Under the pieces are notes generated by a model, which searched no databases, was not told where the DNA came from, and saw only the letters and a program-made list of their open reading frames with translations. 64,000 bases of DNA, from contig CAMYJU010000001.1 of the NCBI GenBank assembly GCA_947258795.1, positions 186,001-250,000 on the forward strand. Direction: 5' to 3'. This DNA is from an uncultured Gammaproteobacteria bacterium (GTDB taxonomy: Bacteria > Pseudomonadota > Gammaproteobacteria > DRJJ01). This document shows positions 55,659 to 64,000 of the stretch, in pieces (the stretch's first letter is position 1; each line of letters starts with the position of its first letter). A program made the translations under genes and the position numbers.

Positions 55659-55699
55659 GCATTCCCGCCAGGAAATGTGGGAAATGAGCCATTAAACCC
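55659..55699 (+). repeat. Right copy of the 41 bp direct repeat flanking the island
   Basis: It matches 28165-28205 in 35 of 41 positions, including the 15-base core GCCAGGAAATGTGGG, in the same orientation. It lies just left of the backbone segment that carries bpt and aat. Confidence 0.6.
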
Positions 55700-55740
55700 G
55701 GTTTTCGGGTTTTCTGTCAGCCAGATCAATGATCTGGCTG
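55694..55740. terminator. Pair of terminator hairpins
   Basis: AAACCCG-GTTTT-CGGGTTT (55694-55712) followed by TTCT can end rightward transcription. CAGCCAGATC-AAT-GATCTGGCTG (55718-55740) has a 10 bp stem and a 3-base loop and lies 5 bases after the stop of the leftward gene at 55745, whose transcript it would end. Confidence 0.7.
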
Positions 55741-55744
55741 TAGC

Positions 55745-55975
55745 CTAGACGGCCCTGGAATAGACCCGGTTCATCCAGCCCACCCGTGGATGCAAGGCAG
55801 ATTCATCCAGCATGATCTCCATATCCAGGTAAGCGACAATATCCTCCATCCTCATTTCCCGGCTGAAACAGCTGATCAGGTGTTGCAGGTGTTCCTGGGA
55901 AAGGTAGAGAGTATTGGGTCGTGAGCCGTGTTCCTGCTCATAGTCATCTACCAGGCGATATACAAAGCTTAGCAT
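55745..55975 (-). CDS. Small hypothetical protein
   Basis: This 76-residue protein (MLSFVYRLVDDYEQEHGSRP...) is acidic with one clear helix-turn region, LYLSQEHLQHLISCFSREMR. There is no signal peptide or membrane segment. GGGAG precedes the ATG. It is followed by a strong terminator hairpin. Bpt and aat lie upstream on the same strand after a gap of 240 bases. Similar short proteins are common in gammaproteobacteria but I know no function. Confidence 0.65.
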   Translation of the reverse strand: MLSFVYRLVDDYEQEHGSRPNTLYLSQEHLQHLISCFSREMRMEDIVAYLDMEIMLDESALHPRVGWMNRVYSRAV

Positions 55976-56215
55976 GGCTATTTACTCCCGGTGGCACAGT
56001 GAATACCACTATCTTTAGTATAGATCATCCCGCCAGTGGCGGGGGTGAAAAACAACCATATATTGACCTAGATCGGCCGTAATACCGCTTACTTGACCCA
56101 AACTAGTCGCGATTTGTTACAAAATGATGAAAAAAGACACCAGTTCTCAAAAAACCGGCTATCGGATCTACGGCCTGTGATGCTGACCGGTCAGCGGGTG
56201 GAGCGTAGTGAGGGA

Positions 56216-56980
56216 TTAGCCAGCCTGGCTGTCGTCTGGCAGGTCTGCCGGGTCGATCCAGATGCCGTTATGGAAGTGCTGTATCGGCTTGAACAGGTTC
56301 TTGTACTGCATTTTCTGGCATTCGGGTATCCAGTAGCCCAGGTACAGCCAGCGCAGGCCGCGTTGACGACAGGCCTCGATTTGCCACAGGATCGCGAACG
56401 TGCCCAGGCTGCGCCGGTCCAGCCCCGGGTCGTAGAAGGTGTAAACGGCCGACATACCGTTATCGAGCAGGTCAATCACCGCAACCGCTACCAGCTGACC
56501 GTTGACCCGGAATTCGACGAATTCGGTTTCCGACCAGTCGGCGACCAGAAAATCCATGTACTTGTCGGCTTCCGGGACGTCCATACCGCCGCCAGGATGG
56601 CGCGTGCTGATGTACTTGATATACAGCTGGTGTTGCTCCTCGTTGTACTCCGGCCGGCTGATATGCACAGTGAGATCCTGGTTACGGTCGCTGGTGCGGC
56701 GCTGGTTACGATTGGGCCTGAACTGATCGATGTCGATGCGCACCGGAATGCAGGAACTGCAGGATGGGCAGGACGGACGGTAGATATGCCGTCCGCTGCG
56801 CCGGAAGCCGTACTGTGACAGCTTGTCGTAGATATGATTATTCAGCCTCGCGTACGGATCAGCGAACAGCGTCACCGCGCGCCGGCCTTCCAGGTACGGG
56901 CATTCATGGTCGGGCGTCGCATAGAACGAGACGCGCTTGACCTGGTCTGTTTCAAAATGGGGTCTGCCCATAAAATCCAT
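56216..56980 (-). CDS. bpt: Aspartate/glutamate leucyl-tRNA-protein transferase Bpt
   Basis: This 254-residue protein (often annotated Ate) transfers Leu from Leu-tRNA to proteins beginning with Asp or Glu, making them ClpS substrates. The Cys-rich N-terminal motif GFRRSGRHIYRPSCPSCSSC, followed by IPVRID, and the central PGGGMDVPEADKYMDFLVAD are typical. YLGYWIPECQKMQYKNLFKP closes the catalytic GNAT-like fold. In Pseudomonas it directly neighbours infA; here the carbon-fixation block separates them. Aat lies 79 bases upstream. Confidence 0.94.
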   Translation of the reverse strand: MDFMGRPHFETDQVKRVSFYATPDHECPYLEGRRAVTLFADPYARLNNHIYDKLSQYGFRRSGRHIYRPSCPSCSSCIPVRIDIDQFRPNRNQRRTSDRNQDLTVHISRPEYNEEQHQLYIKYISTRHPGGGMDVPEADKYMDFLVADWSETEFVEFRVNGQLVAVAVIDLLDNGMSAVYTFYDPGLDRRSLGTFAILWQIEACRQRGLRWLYLGYWIPECQKMQYKNLFKPIQHFHNGIWIDPADLPDDSQAG

Positions 56981-57059
56981 CTGTGGCGTGTTTAGCTTGC
57001 AGCAACAATAACCTAATATTGTACGATCAGAGAATCACTTACAAGTGCTACAGTCAGGA

Positions 57060-57791
57060 TTATGTATCATTAGTCACATAACTGACCTGTTCAGGGAGTT
57101 GCCAGCGACCGCTAACTCCGGGGATTGACAGATATTGATCGAGCAACTCGATAAAGTGCGTGCGGGGCAGACCTGTGGCGCCAAAACGTTGCAAATGGCC
57201 GGTCGCGATCTGGCAATCGATCATGCCAAAGTCCCAGTAGTTCAACAACTTGCCGAGATGCGCGAACGCAATCTTGGAGGCATCGGCGGTGTGGCTGAAC
57301 ATCGATTCGCCAAAAAAAACCCCACCGAGCGCGACCCCGTACAGGCCGCCAGCGAGTTTGCCATCAATCCAGGTCTCGACCGAATGTGCATAGCCGGCTT
57401 GATGCAGTCGGAGATAGGCCTCCAGCATCTCACCGGTGATCCAGGTGCCGTCCTGACCATTACGGGGCACATTGGCACAGGCACTGATGACCTGACGGAA
57501 TTCCGTGTCCAGGCTAACCTGATACTGGCCCCGGCGCAGGGTCTTGGCCAGGCTGCGGCTGATATGTATTTGGTCAGGGAACAGCACGAAACGCGGGTCG
57601 GGCGACCACCACAGGATAGGTTGCCCGTCCGAGTACCACGGAAAGATGCCTTGCTGGTAGGCCTTCAGTAGCCTGGCGACGCTTAAATCACCTCCTACCG
57701 CGAGCAGTCCGTCAGGCTCGGTCAGCGCCTCGGACACCGGTGGGAAACGGTAGAACGGGTCGGATGGGTCTAGCCGGTACGGGGCGGGCAT
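57060..57791 (-). CDS. aat: Leucyl/phenylalanyl-tRNA-protein transferase
   Basis: This 243-residue enzyme adds Leu or Phe to proteins with N-terminal Lys or Arg, marking them for ClpS and Clp[22 protein letters not shown] and [20 protein letters not shown] at the start, and [19 protein letters not shown], are diagnostic of the family. It is upstream of bpt on the same strand; together with clpS and clpA it forms the bacterial N-degron pathway. Confidence 0.96.
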   Translation of the reverse strand: MPAPYRLDPSDPFYRFPPVSEALTEPDGLLAVGGDLSVARLLKAYQQGIFPWYSDGQPILWWSPDPRFVLFPDQIHISRSLAKTLRRGQYQVSLDTEFRQVISACANVPRNGQDGTWITGEMLEAYLRLHQAGYAHSVETWIDGKLAGGLYGVALGGVFFGESMFSHTADASKIAFAHLGKLLNYWDFGMIDCQIATGHLQRFGATGLPRTHFIELLDQYLSIPGVSGRWQLPEQVSYVTNDT

Positions 57792-57829
57792 ATGCTGGCT
57801 TTACCGAACCGCTTCAGCTTGAGCGACCT

Positions 57830-58975
57830 TCAGGCACTGGTCTTGGGTGAAATCGGGTCCGTCGCTACGCTGATGCCGCCACCACCTTCGCTGTTTTTGG
57901 AACTGTACAGGGCCTTGTCTACATTATGTAGCAGCGATGCGAAATCGGTCCCGTGTGTCGGTGATTCACCGATACCGATGGTGATGCTGACGTTCAGATT
58001 CTCCTTGTGTGCCCAGTCGGTTAGTTGCTGCTGGATGCGCTCAGCGGCCATATAGGCCTCGCCCAGGGTCATGCCGGGCAGTATCAGTACGAATTCATCT
58101 CCCCCGTAACGGGCCGCAAAATCGGTCTGACGGATATTGTTGCGGATGATCAGGCCGACGGCCTTCAGTACCTGGTCACCGGTGGCATGCCCGAACTCAT
58201 CATTGATGCGCTTGAACTTGTCCAGGTCGGCAAACATCAGCACGGTCCGGCAGCCATGATCGCTGCTGCGGCATAAATAGCTCATGGCATGATCCATTAG
58301 CGCACGCCGGTTTAGCAGACCGGTCAGCACATCGTGTTTGCTGCGGCGTTCCAGGCGGTTACGGCTGGCGTCGATACGGCTCATCAACAGGTAGGCATAA
58401 CCGAGGATAATGATCGCAAACAGGTTCAGAAAGATGGTGCCGACGGACAGCGAATGCACACCATCGGTATAGCGCAGACTCAGTACAAAAACCGTGGCGA
58501 TGATTGAAATAATCAGGGTTTCAGCAAACGCACGCATACCATAGCGCATACCGTTACCCAGCACGATCACGATATAAACCATGGATGACAAGGGTACCAC
58601 GAACGGATCATTTAATACACAGACCGATACACTGAGCACATCGACCCACATCATCAGTCGGTAACGGAACTGTGAGTAATGCTTCAGGCGCGCGGCAATA
58701 AACCAGCCAGTGGTCCACACGGTATAGGCAATCAGGTAGTAAGTGATGTCGGTCAGGCTCAACCAGGGTGATACGTAATCATCAATGACAAAATTGAAAT
58801 AGCTGAAGCCGAGGGCGACAAAGACATAGCGGGTTATGAACTGGATACGCTGTTCTTCCCAGGAGGCGGGCGTCCAGCGCGGGCTCAGTTCAACGATGTC
58901 TTCAGCGCGATCCTGTTCATTGCGCCGATGGTCTTTTCTACGCTCGGGTGAACCGGAATGAGACTTGTTTTCCAT
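57830..58975 (-). CDS. Membrane-bound diguanylate cyclase
   Basis: This 381-residue protein has a charged N-terminus, about six membrane helices between residues 45 and 210 (a MASE-like sensor region), and a C-terminal GGDEF domain. RYGGDEFVLILPGM carries the catalytic signature. The inhibitory product site RxxD is present as RQTD five residues before it, so it should make cyclic di-GMP and be feedback controlled. LTGLLNRRALMDHA begins the catalytic domain. It lies 38 bases upstream of aat and is probably an insertion in the conserved backbone order. Confidence 0.93.
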   Translation of the reverse strand: MENKSHSGSPERRKDHRRNEQDRAEDIVELSPRWTPASWEEQRIQFITRYVFVALGFSYFNFVIDDYVSPWLSLTDITYYLIAYTVWTTGWFIAARLKHYSQFRYRLMMWVDVLSVSVCVLNDPFVVPLSSMVYIVIVLGNGMRYGMRAFAETLIISIIATVFVLSLRYTDGVHSLSVGTIFLNLFAIIILGYAYLLMSRIDASRNRLERRSKHDVLTGLLNRRALMDHAMSYLCRSSDHGCRTVLMFADLDKFKRINDEFGHATGDQVLKAVGLIIRNNIRQTDFAARYGGDEFVLILPGMTLGEAYMAAERIQQQLTDWAHKENLNVSITIGIGESPTHGTDFASLLHNVDKALYSSKNSEGGGGISVATDPISPKTSA

Positions 58976-59162
58976 AAGTCAAAGCATTGCCTGGTGATTG
59001 ATACCAGTGACTACGTATAAGTAAAAGTGTTTAGTTTTTATCTAGTAAAGTGTCTAGTTATTATCTAGTTTGAACTGATTATACACTACTGGTCAAAATT
59101 ACGCCTAAAAAGCTTAATTTTAATATGTTTAGGAAGTTACAAAGCCTACTTGATATAAAATA

Positions 59163-60293
59163 TCATTTATAAGGGCTTTTCTCCGATAAAATTTCTATAT
59201 GGGCCTGCATTGCGCGTTGTTCGTTATGAGTAAATTCATCTATGGCAGCCCGAAATCCCTGATCGGCGATCCAGTGCGCTGACCAGGTCTCGACTGGTAG
59301 AAAGCCGCGACTGATTTTATGTTCTCCCTGGGCACCGGGTTCAAAGGTTTCCAGGCCATTGTGGATACAGTATTCAATGCCCTGGTAGTAGCACAGCTCG
59401 AAATGAAGGTTTGGGACATAGGTATTGCACCCCCAGTTGCGCCCATACAGGGTGTCCGGCCCGACAAAGAAGATCGCGCAGGCCACACGAGCCTGCTTCT
59501 GACGGGCGAAAACCAGTAACAGGGAATCGGGTGCATGACTTGCGAGTTCGAGGAAGAAACCGGCATTCAGGGTTGCTACGCCATATTTTCGGTCATAGGT
59601 GGAGCGATAGAATGCATCCGCATCCAGCAGGTCCTGTGCAGTCGCATCATGACCGCTGATTAGCTCGATTTGCAGTCCCGTCTGTTGAACCTGGCGACGC
59701 TCGCGACGGATCTCCTTGCGTCGTCGTGAGGTCAGTCGCGACAGGAAGTCATCGAAATCGCGGTATTGCCGGTTATGCCAGTGATACTGAACGTCGAGGC
59801 GGGTGGACATACCCTGTTGTTGCAATAGCCGGGTATCGGCTGGATCGGTAAACAGCCAGTGCAGCGATGACAGGCGCTGTTCGTGGGCCTGTTGCAGGGC
59901 TGCCTCGATCAATTGCGCTGCGACCCGGTCACTGTCCTGGCCCGGGGCGACCAGCAGCCGTGGTCCGGTAGCGGGGGTATACGGGATCGCACACACACCC
60001 TTGGGATAGTAGGGCAGGCCCTGGCGGTGATAGGCCTCGGCCCAGGACCAGTCGAACACCAGTTCGCCGTAGGAGTTATCCTTCAGGTACAACAGCATCG
60101 CGCCGACCAGTTGGTCGTTGTCGTCGTAGGCGGCCAGGTGGTGGCCGAGCCAGCCGAATGTTTCACCGACACAATGATTGTGTTCCAGTGTGCTCAGGAA
60201 GGTGTGGCTCAGGGTTGGATTGGCGGTGGTGTTCAGCCGCTCCCAGTCGGCTGCACTGATTTCATCCAGGCTCGTGTGTACAAGGATATTCAT
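59163..60293 (-). CDS. FemAB-like/GNAT acyltransferase family protein (PF04339 type)
   Basis: This 376-residue protein matches the family once called 'peptidogalycan biosynthesis/recognition'. The central basic stretch FLSRLTSRRRKEIRRERRQV and later FYRSTYDRKYGVATLNAGFF, GRNWGCNTYVPNLHFELCYY and EPGAQGEHKISRGFLPVETW are hallmarks. The fold is a double GNAT; the acyl donor and acceptor are unknown. It has no signal peptide. It lies 57 bases downstream of trxB on the same strand and may share its transcript. Confidence 0.88.
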   Translation of the reverse strand: MNILVHTSLDEISAADWERLNTTANPTLSHTFLSTLEHNHCVGETFGWLGHHLAAYDDNDQLVGAMLLYLKDNSYGELVFDWSWAEAYHRQGLPYYPKGVCAIPYTPATGPRLLVAPGQDSDRVAAQLIEAALQQAHEQRLSSLHWLFTDPADTRLLQQQGMSTRLDVQYHWHNRQYRDFDDFLSRLTSRRRKEIRRERRQVQQTGLQIELISGHDATAQDLLDADAFYRSTYDRKYGVATLNAGFFLELASHAPDSLLLVFARQKQARVACAIFFVGPDTLYGRNWGCNTYVPNLHFELCYYQGIEYCIHNGLETFEPGAQGEHKISRGFLPVETWSAHWIADQGFRAAIDEFTHNEQRAMQAHIEILSEKSPYK

Positions 60294-60350
60294 GCAAGAC
60301 GTGCAGGCCTGGAGATGATAGTTTCAGTCCAGGCCTGCAGTGTGGATGGC

Positions 60351-61319
<969 letters not shown>

Positions 61320-61480
61320 TCACTCCGAATAATGACGGCTCAGGCGGGTTAATCAGCTTGTGCTGGCCTGGCGCCCTGCCAATAAGACCTGTGCAGGGCC
61401 TTGAGGTTCGCCAGTATCATGAACCGCCTGCATAACGTTGTAATGTTACGGAAACTGACGACCAAGAACAAGGCAGAGCT

Positions 61481-62551
61481 ATGCACATAGGAATACCCGT
61501 TGAATCCATGCCATTCGAAGGCCGGGTTGGTTTGATCCCGGAGGCCTGTGCGGACCTGGTACGTGCCGGACACGAGGTCATGCTACAGGCCGGCGCCGGT
61601 CTCGGTAGTGGCTATGATGACGGCGTTTATCAGCAGGCCGGTATACAAATAGTAGACAGCCTCGACCAGCTGATGGCCAGGTCGGAACTGCTGATCCGGG
61701 TCAAGGCCCCGGATGAAGCCATGCTGGACCGGCTTGAGCCACGCCATACCGTGTTCAGCTTCCTGCATCTGGCGGCGTACCCGGTACTGGCCGAACGCTT
61801 GCAACAAAGCGGTTGTACTGCGATTGCGTTCGAAACGGTCAGTGTCGGCGGGCAGTTACCGGTACTATCGCCGATGAGCGAGATCGCCGGGCGCCTGTCA
61901 GTACAGATCGGCGCCGGTTTGCTGCACGGCCCGCACGGGGGTCGCGGGGTGATGCTCGGCGGGATTGCATCTACCGACCGGGGGCGCGTAGTGATACTGG
62001 GTGCCGGCCATGCCGGGCACAGCGCCTGCCAGGTCGCCGCCGCGCTGGCCGCCAAGGTCACCGTGTTCGATCTGAACCGCGACCGCCTGCAGGCTGTACG
62101 TAGCCTGGGTAACAATGTCACCGGCCTGTACCCGTTTGCAGACCGCCTGTATGACCAGATCAGCCGGGCTGATTTACTGGTTGGTGCCGTACTGCTGCCT
62201 GGTGATCGTGCCCCGCACCTGGTCTCAGAGGCGCTGGTAAAGGAAATGAAAACCGGCAGCGTGATCGTCGACATCTCGGTGGATCAGGGCGGTTGTGTCG
62301 AAACCACCCGCCCGACGGACTATACTAACCCGGTTTTTCGCTATGCCGATGTGATCCACTTCGGCGTGACCAATATGCCGGGGGCAGTCGCCCGTACCTC
62401 ATCCCAGGCCCTGTCCTCGGTGCTGTTACCCTATGCGTTACGACTGGCGGCCGGTGACGGTCAAATGGACCCGGTACTGACCGAGGCGACGAATATCAAA
62501 GCGGGCGAAATTGTGCACCCGGTAGTTGCGCAGGCCCTGGAAAAAGACTAA
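61481..62551 (+). CDS. ald: Alanine dehydrogenase
   Basis: This 356-residue NAD enzyme interconverts L-alanine and pyruvate plus ammonia. The N-terminal domain MHIGIPVESMPFEGRVGLIP contains the conserved substrate Arg. FLHLAAYPVLAERL holds the catalytic His. The NAD-binding RVVILGAGHAGHSACQVAAA and the DISVDQGGCVETTRPTDYTN stretch are complete. In other bacteria trxB and ftsK lie next to each other, so ald looks inserted. It precedes ftsK by 56 bases in the same direction. Confidence 0.93.
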   Translation: MHIGIPVESMPFEGRVGLIPEACADLVRAGHEVMLQAGAGLGSGYDDGVYQQAGIQIVDSLDQLMARSELLIRVKAPDEAMLDRLEPRHTVFSFLHLAAYPVLAERLQQSGCTAIAFETVSVGGQLPVLSPMSEIAGRLSVQIGAGLLHGPHGGRGVMLGGIASTDRGRVVILGAGHAGHSACQVAAALAAKVTVFDLNRDRLQAVRSLGNNVTGLYPFADRLYDQISRADLLVGAVLLPGDRAPHLVSEALVKEMKTGSVIVDISVDQGGCVETTRPTDYTNPVFRYADVIHFGVTNMPGAVARTSSQALSSVLLPYALRLAAGDGQMDPVLTEATNIKAGEIVHPVVAQALEKD

Positions 62552-62607
62552 TATCCCTGAAAATATAAGTAGTTATAAAATTAATTTACAGTAAAAGGTT
62601 AACTTGA

Positions 62608-64000
62608 GTGGGCCAAGCCAGACGTACCAGAGCAGATGCAGTTCCAATTTCCACCCATATCAATCGCGGTGTCCGTGAGGGCCTGTTGCTAATCTTTATC
62701 GCGTTGGGCGTGTACCTGTACATCTCATTGTTGACTTACGATCATCAGGATCCGGGCTGGACCAACAGCGGATTAGCGGGTGGGCAGGCGTTGCAGAATC
62801 GTGGTGGACTGGTCGGGGCATGGTTTGCCGACGTGTTGTTGCTGCTGTTTGGCTATATGGCCTATTTGTTACCGCTAATGCTGATCTATGCCGGCTGGTT
62901 GCTATACCGGGGCTTTCCGTCAGAGTCCGGCTTCAACACCCGCCTGCATGCAATGCGCTGGGTTGGATTCCTGCTGACCCTGTTCAGTGGTACCGGTCTG
63001 GCGACGCTGCATTTTCATGTCGAACCAATGACTTTGCCGCAGGATAGCGCCGGGGGTGTGTTCGGCCTGGCGGTGATGGATATGCTGTCGGTATTCGGTC
63101 TGCTCGGCATGACGCTGTTTCTGCTCACCTTGTTCCTGACCGGTATTACCCTGTTTACCAGCCTGTCATGGATATGGGTGATGGACCAGGTGGGTTACTG
63201 GACCATGCAGGCCGGCTACCGCGTAAACGCGGCCTGGTATGCGCTGCGCGAGAACCTTGAGAACCGCAAGACACGCCAGCAACGTGTTGAGACCATCAAG
63301 GTCGAAACCGAGAAAAAACAGAGCCGCAAGCCACCTCGTATCGAACCGGTAATACAGAAAATCCAGCCCAGCCCGCGTATCGAAGAAGAAAAGCAGGTAC
63401 AGATGTTCGATATGCCGACCGACTCGGTACTGCCGCCACTGAAGATTCTGGATGTACCCAAGGTATCCAAGCATGGCTATTCCGATGAGGCGCTCGAGGC
63501 CATGTCACACCTGGTGGAACTGAAGCTGAAGGATTTTGGCATCGATGTCGAGGTGGTGTCGGTACACCCGGGTCCGATCATTACCCGCTTTGAAGTGTTA
63601 CCGGCCGCAGGGGTCAAGGTCAGCAAGATCTCCGCGTTGTCCAAGGATCTGGCGCGTTCGCTGTCGGTGGTCAGTCTGCGTGTGGTCGAGGTCATCCCCG
63701 GCAAGTCGGTGATCGGTCTGGAGATCCCGAATGAACATCGCGAGATGGTCTATTTGAGCGAGATCCTGCATTCCAAGTCCTATGATGCGGCCAACTCACC
63801 ACTGGCGCTGGCGCTGGGTAAGGATATCAGCGGTCAACCGACCGTGGTCGACCTGAGCAAAATGCCGCACTTGCTGGTTGCCGGTACCACCGGCTCAGGT
63901 AAATCGGTCGCCGTGAACGCGATGATCCTGAGCCTGTTGTACAAGTCCACCGCGGCCGATGTACGCATGATCATGATTGACCCGAAGATGTTGGAACTGT
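62608..64000 (+). CDS. ftsK: DNA translocase FtsK, N-terminal part (runs off the right edge)
   Basis: The frame opens with a GTG at 62608, preceded by AAAAGG; no ATG fits the frame before the first membrane helix. The 464 residues visible include four membrane helices between about 25 and 200 (LLLIFIALGVYLYISLLTYD is the first) and a short Lys/Pro/Glu linker (about 215-270), much shorter than in E. coli. The start of the motor follows, with Walker A LLVAGTTGSGKSVAVNAMIL near residue 430. FtsK anchors at the septum and pumps chromosome termini. The gamma domain lies beyond the edge. Confidence 0.95.
   Translation, partial: MGQARRTRADAVPISTHINRGVREGLLLIFIALGVYLYISLLTYDHQDPGWTNSGLAGGQALQNRGGLVGAWFADVLLLLFGYMAYLLPLMLIYAGWLLYRGFPSESGFNTRLHAMRWVGFLLTLFSGTGLATLHFHVEPMTLPQDSAGGVFGLAVMDMLSVFGLLGMTLFLLTLFLTGITLFTSLSWIWVMDQVGYWTMQAGYRVNAAWYALRENLENRKTRQQRVETIKVETEKKQSRKPPRIEPVIQKIQPSPRIEEEKQVQMFDMPTDSVLPPLKILDVPKVSKHGYSDEALEAMSHLVELKLKDFGIDVEVVSVHPGPIITRFEVLPAAGVKVSKISALSKDLARSLSVVSLRVVEVIPGKSVIGLEIPNEHREMVYLSEILHSKSYDAANSPLALALGKDISGQPTVVDLSKMPHLLVAGTTGSGKSVAVNAMILSLLYKSTAADVRMIMIDPKMLEL

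Noticed and set aside
61349-61573. Minus-strand frame between trxB and ald
   Set aside because: It overlaps the start of ald on the other strand and shows no protein-like features.

Overview
The window reads as a piece of the chromosome of a carbon-fixing gammaproteobacterium, most likely a chemolithoautotroph such as a sulfur oxidiser. The evidence is an alpha-carboxysome operon with form IA RuBisCO, a DAB-type inorganic carbon transporter, two SulP transporters, and a housekeeping backbone in the order known from Pseudomonas and relatives (purB, hflD, mnmA, Nudix, icd, cspD, clpS, clpA, infA, then bpt, aat, trxB, ftsK). The species cannot be named from the sequence. No rRNA, tRNA or CRISPR array was found.

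Left part (1-17.7 kb), accessory. A minus-strand cluster (1-3398) holds a polyprenyl diphosphate synthase N-terminus, a phasin-like protein with a basic tail, and four small cytosolic proteins; two of these join a phasin-like N-terminal helix to a beta-sandwich-like body. I do not recognise it as a described system. Then come an ankyrin protein, archease-RtcB (RNA repair), a CBS protein, a host-attachment-family protein, a PEBP protein, an IS630 remnant, a secreted 15-residue beta-roll repeat protein, a probable FNR-controlled small RNA, a 716-residue protein with a duplicated domain, a His/Tyr/Lys-rich exported protein, arsM-arsR, a D-cysteine desulfhydrase-like enzyme and purB.

Backbone part 1 (17.7-28.0 kb): acnA, hflD, mnmA, nudJ, icd, cspD, clpS, clpA, infA.

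Carbon-concentrating island (28.0-about 55.7 kb). It lies between infA and bpt, genes that are neighbours in Pseudomonas. It carries csoS1D and a Nudix gene, cbbL-cbbS-csoS2-csoSCA-csoS4A-csoS4B-csoS1-csoS1-bacterioferritin-like-acRAF-mcdA-mcdB, cbbR, a SulP transporter, dabB/NuoM-like/dabA/PII-like, two unknown genes, a two-component system with a sigma-54 activator, its apparent sigma-54 target gene and a second SulP. A 16-18 bp inverted-repeat motif occurs upstream of csoS1D, cbbL and cbbR and is a candidate shared operator. A 41 bp imperfect direct repeat lies at both edges of the island, and a 234 bp MITE-like element sits exactly at the stop codon of the second sulP.

Backbone part 2 (55.7-64.0 kb): a small unknown gene, bpt, aat, a membrane diguanylate cyclase, a FemAB-like acyltransferase, trxB, ald and the 5' part of ftsK. 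Together the island genes would bring bicarbonate into the cytosol (DAB, SulP), fix it in carboxysomes spaced by McdAB, and regulate this through CbbR, a PII-like protein and perhaps the sigma-54 system.
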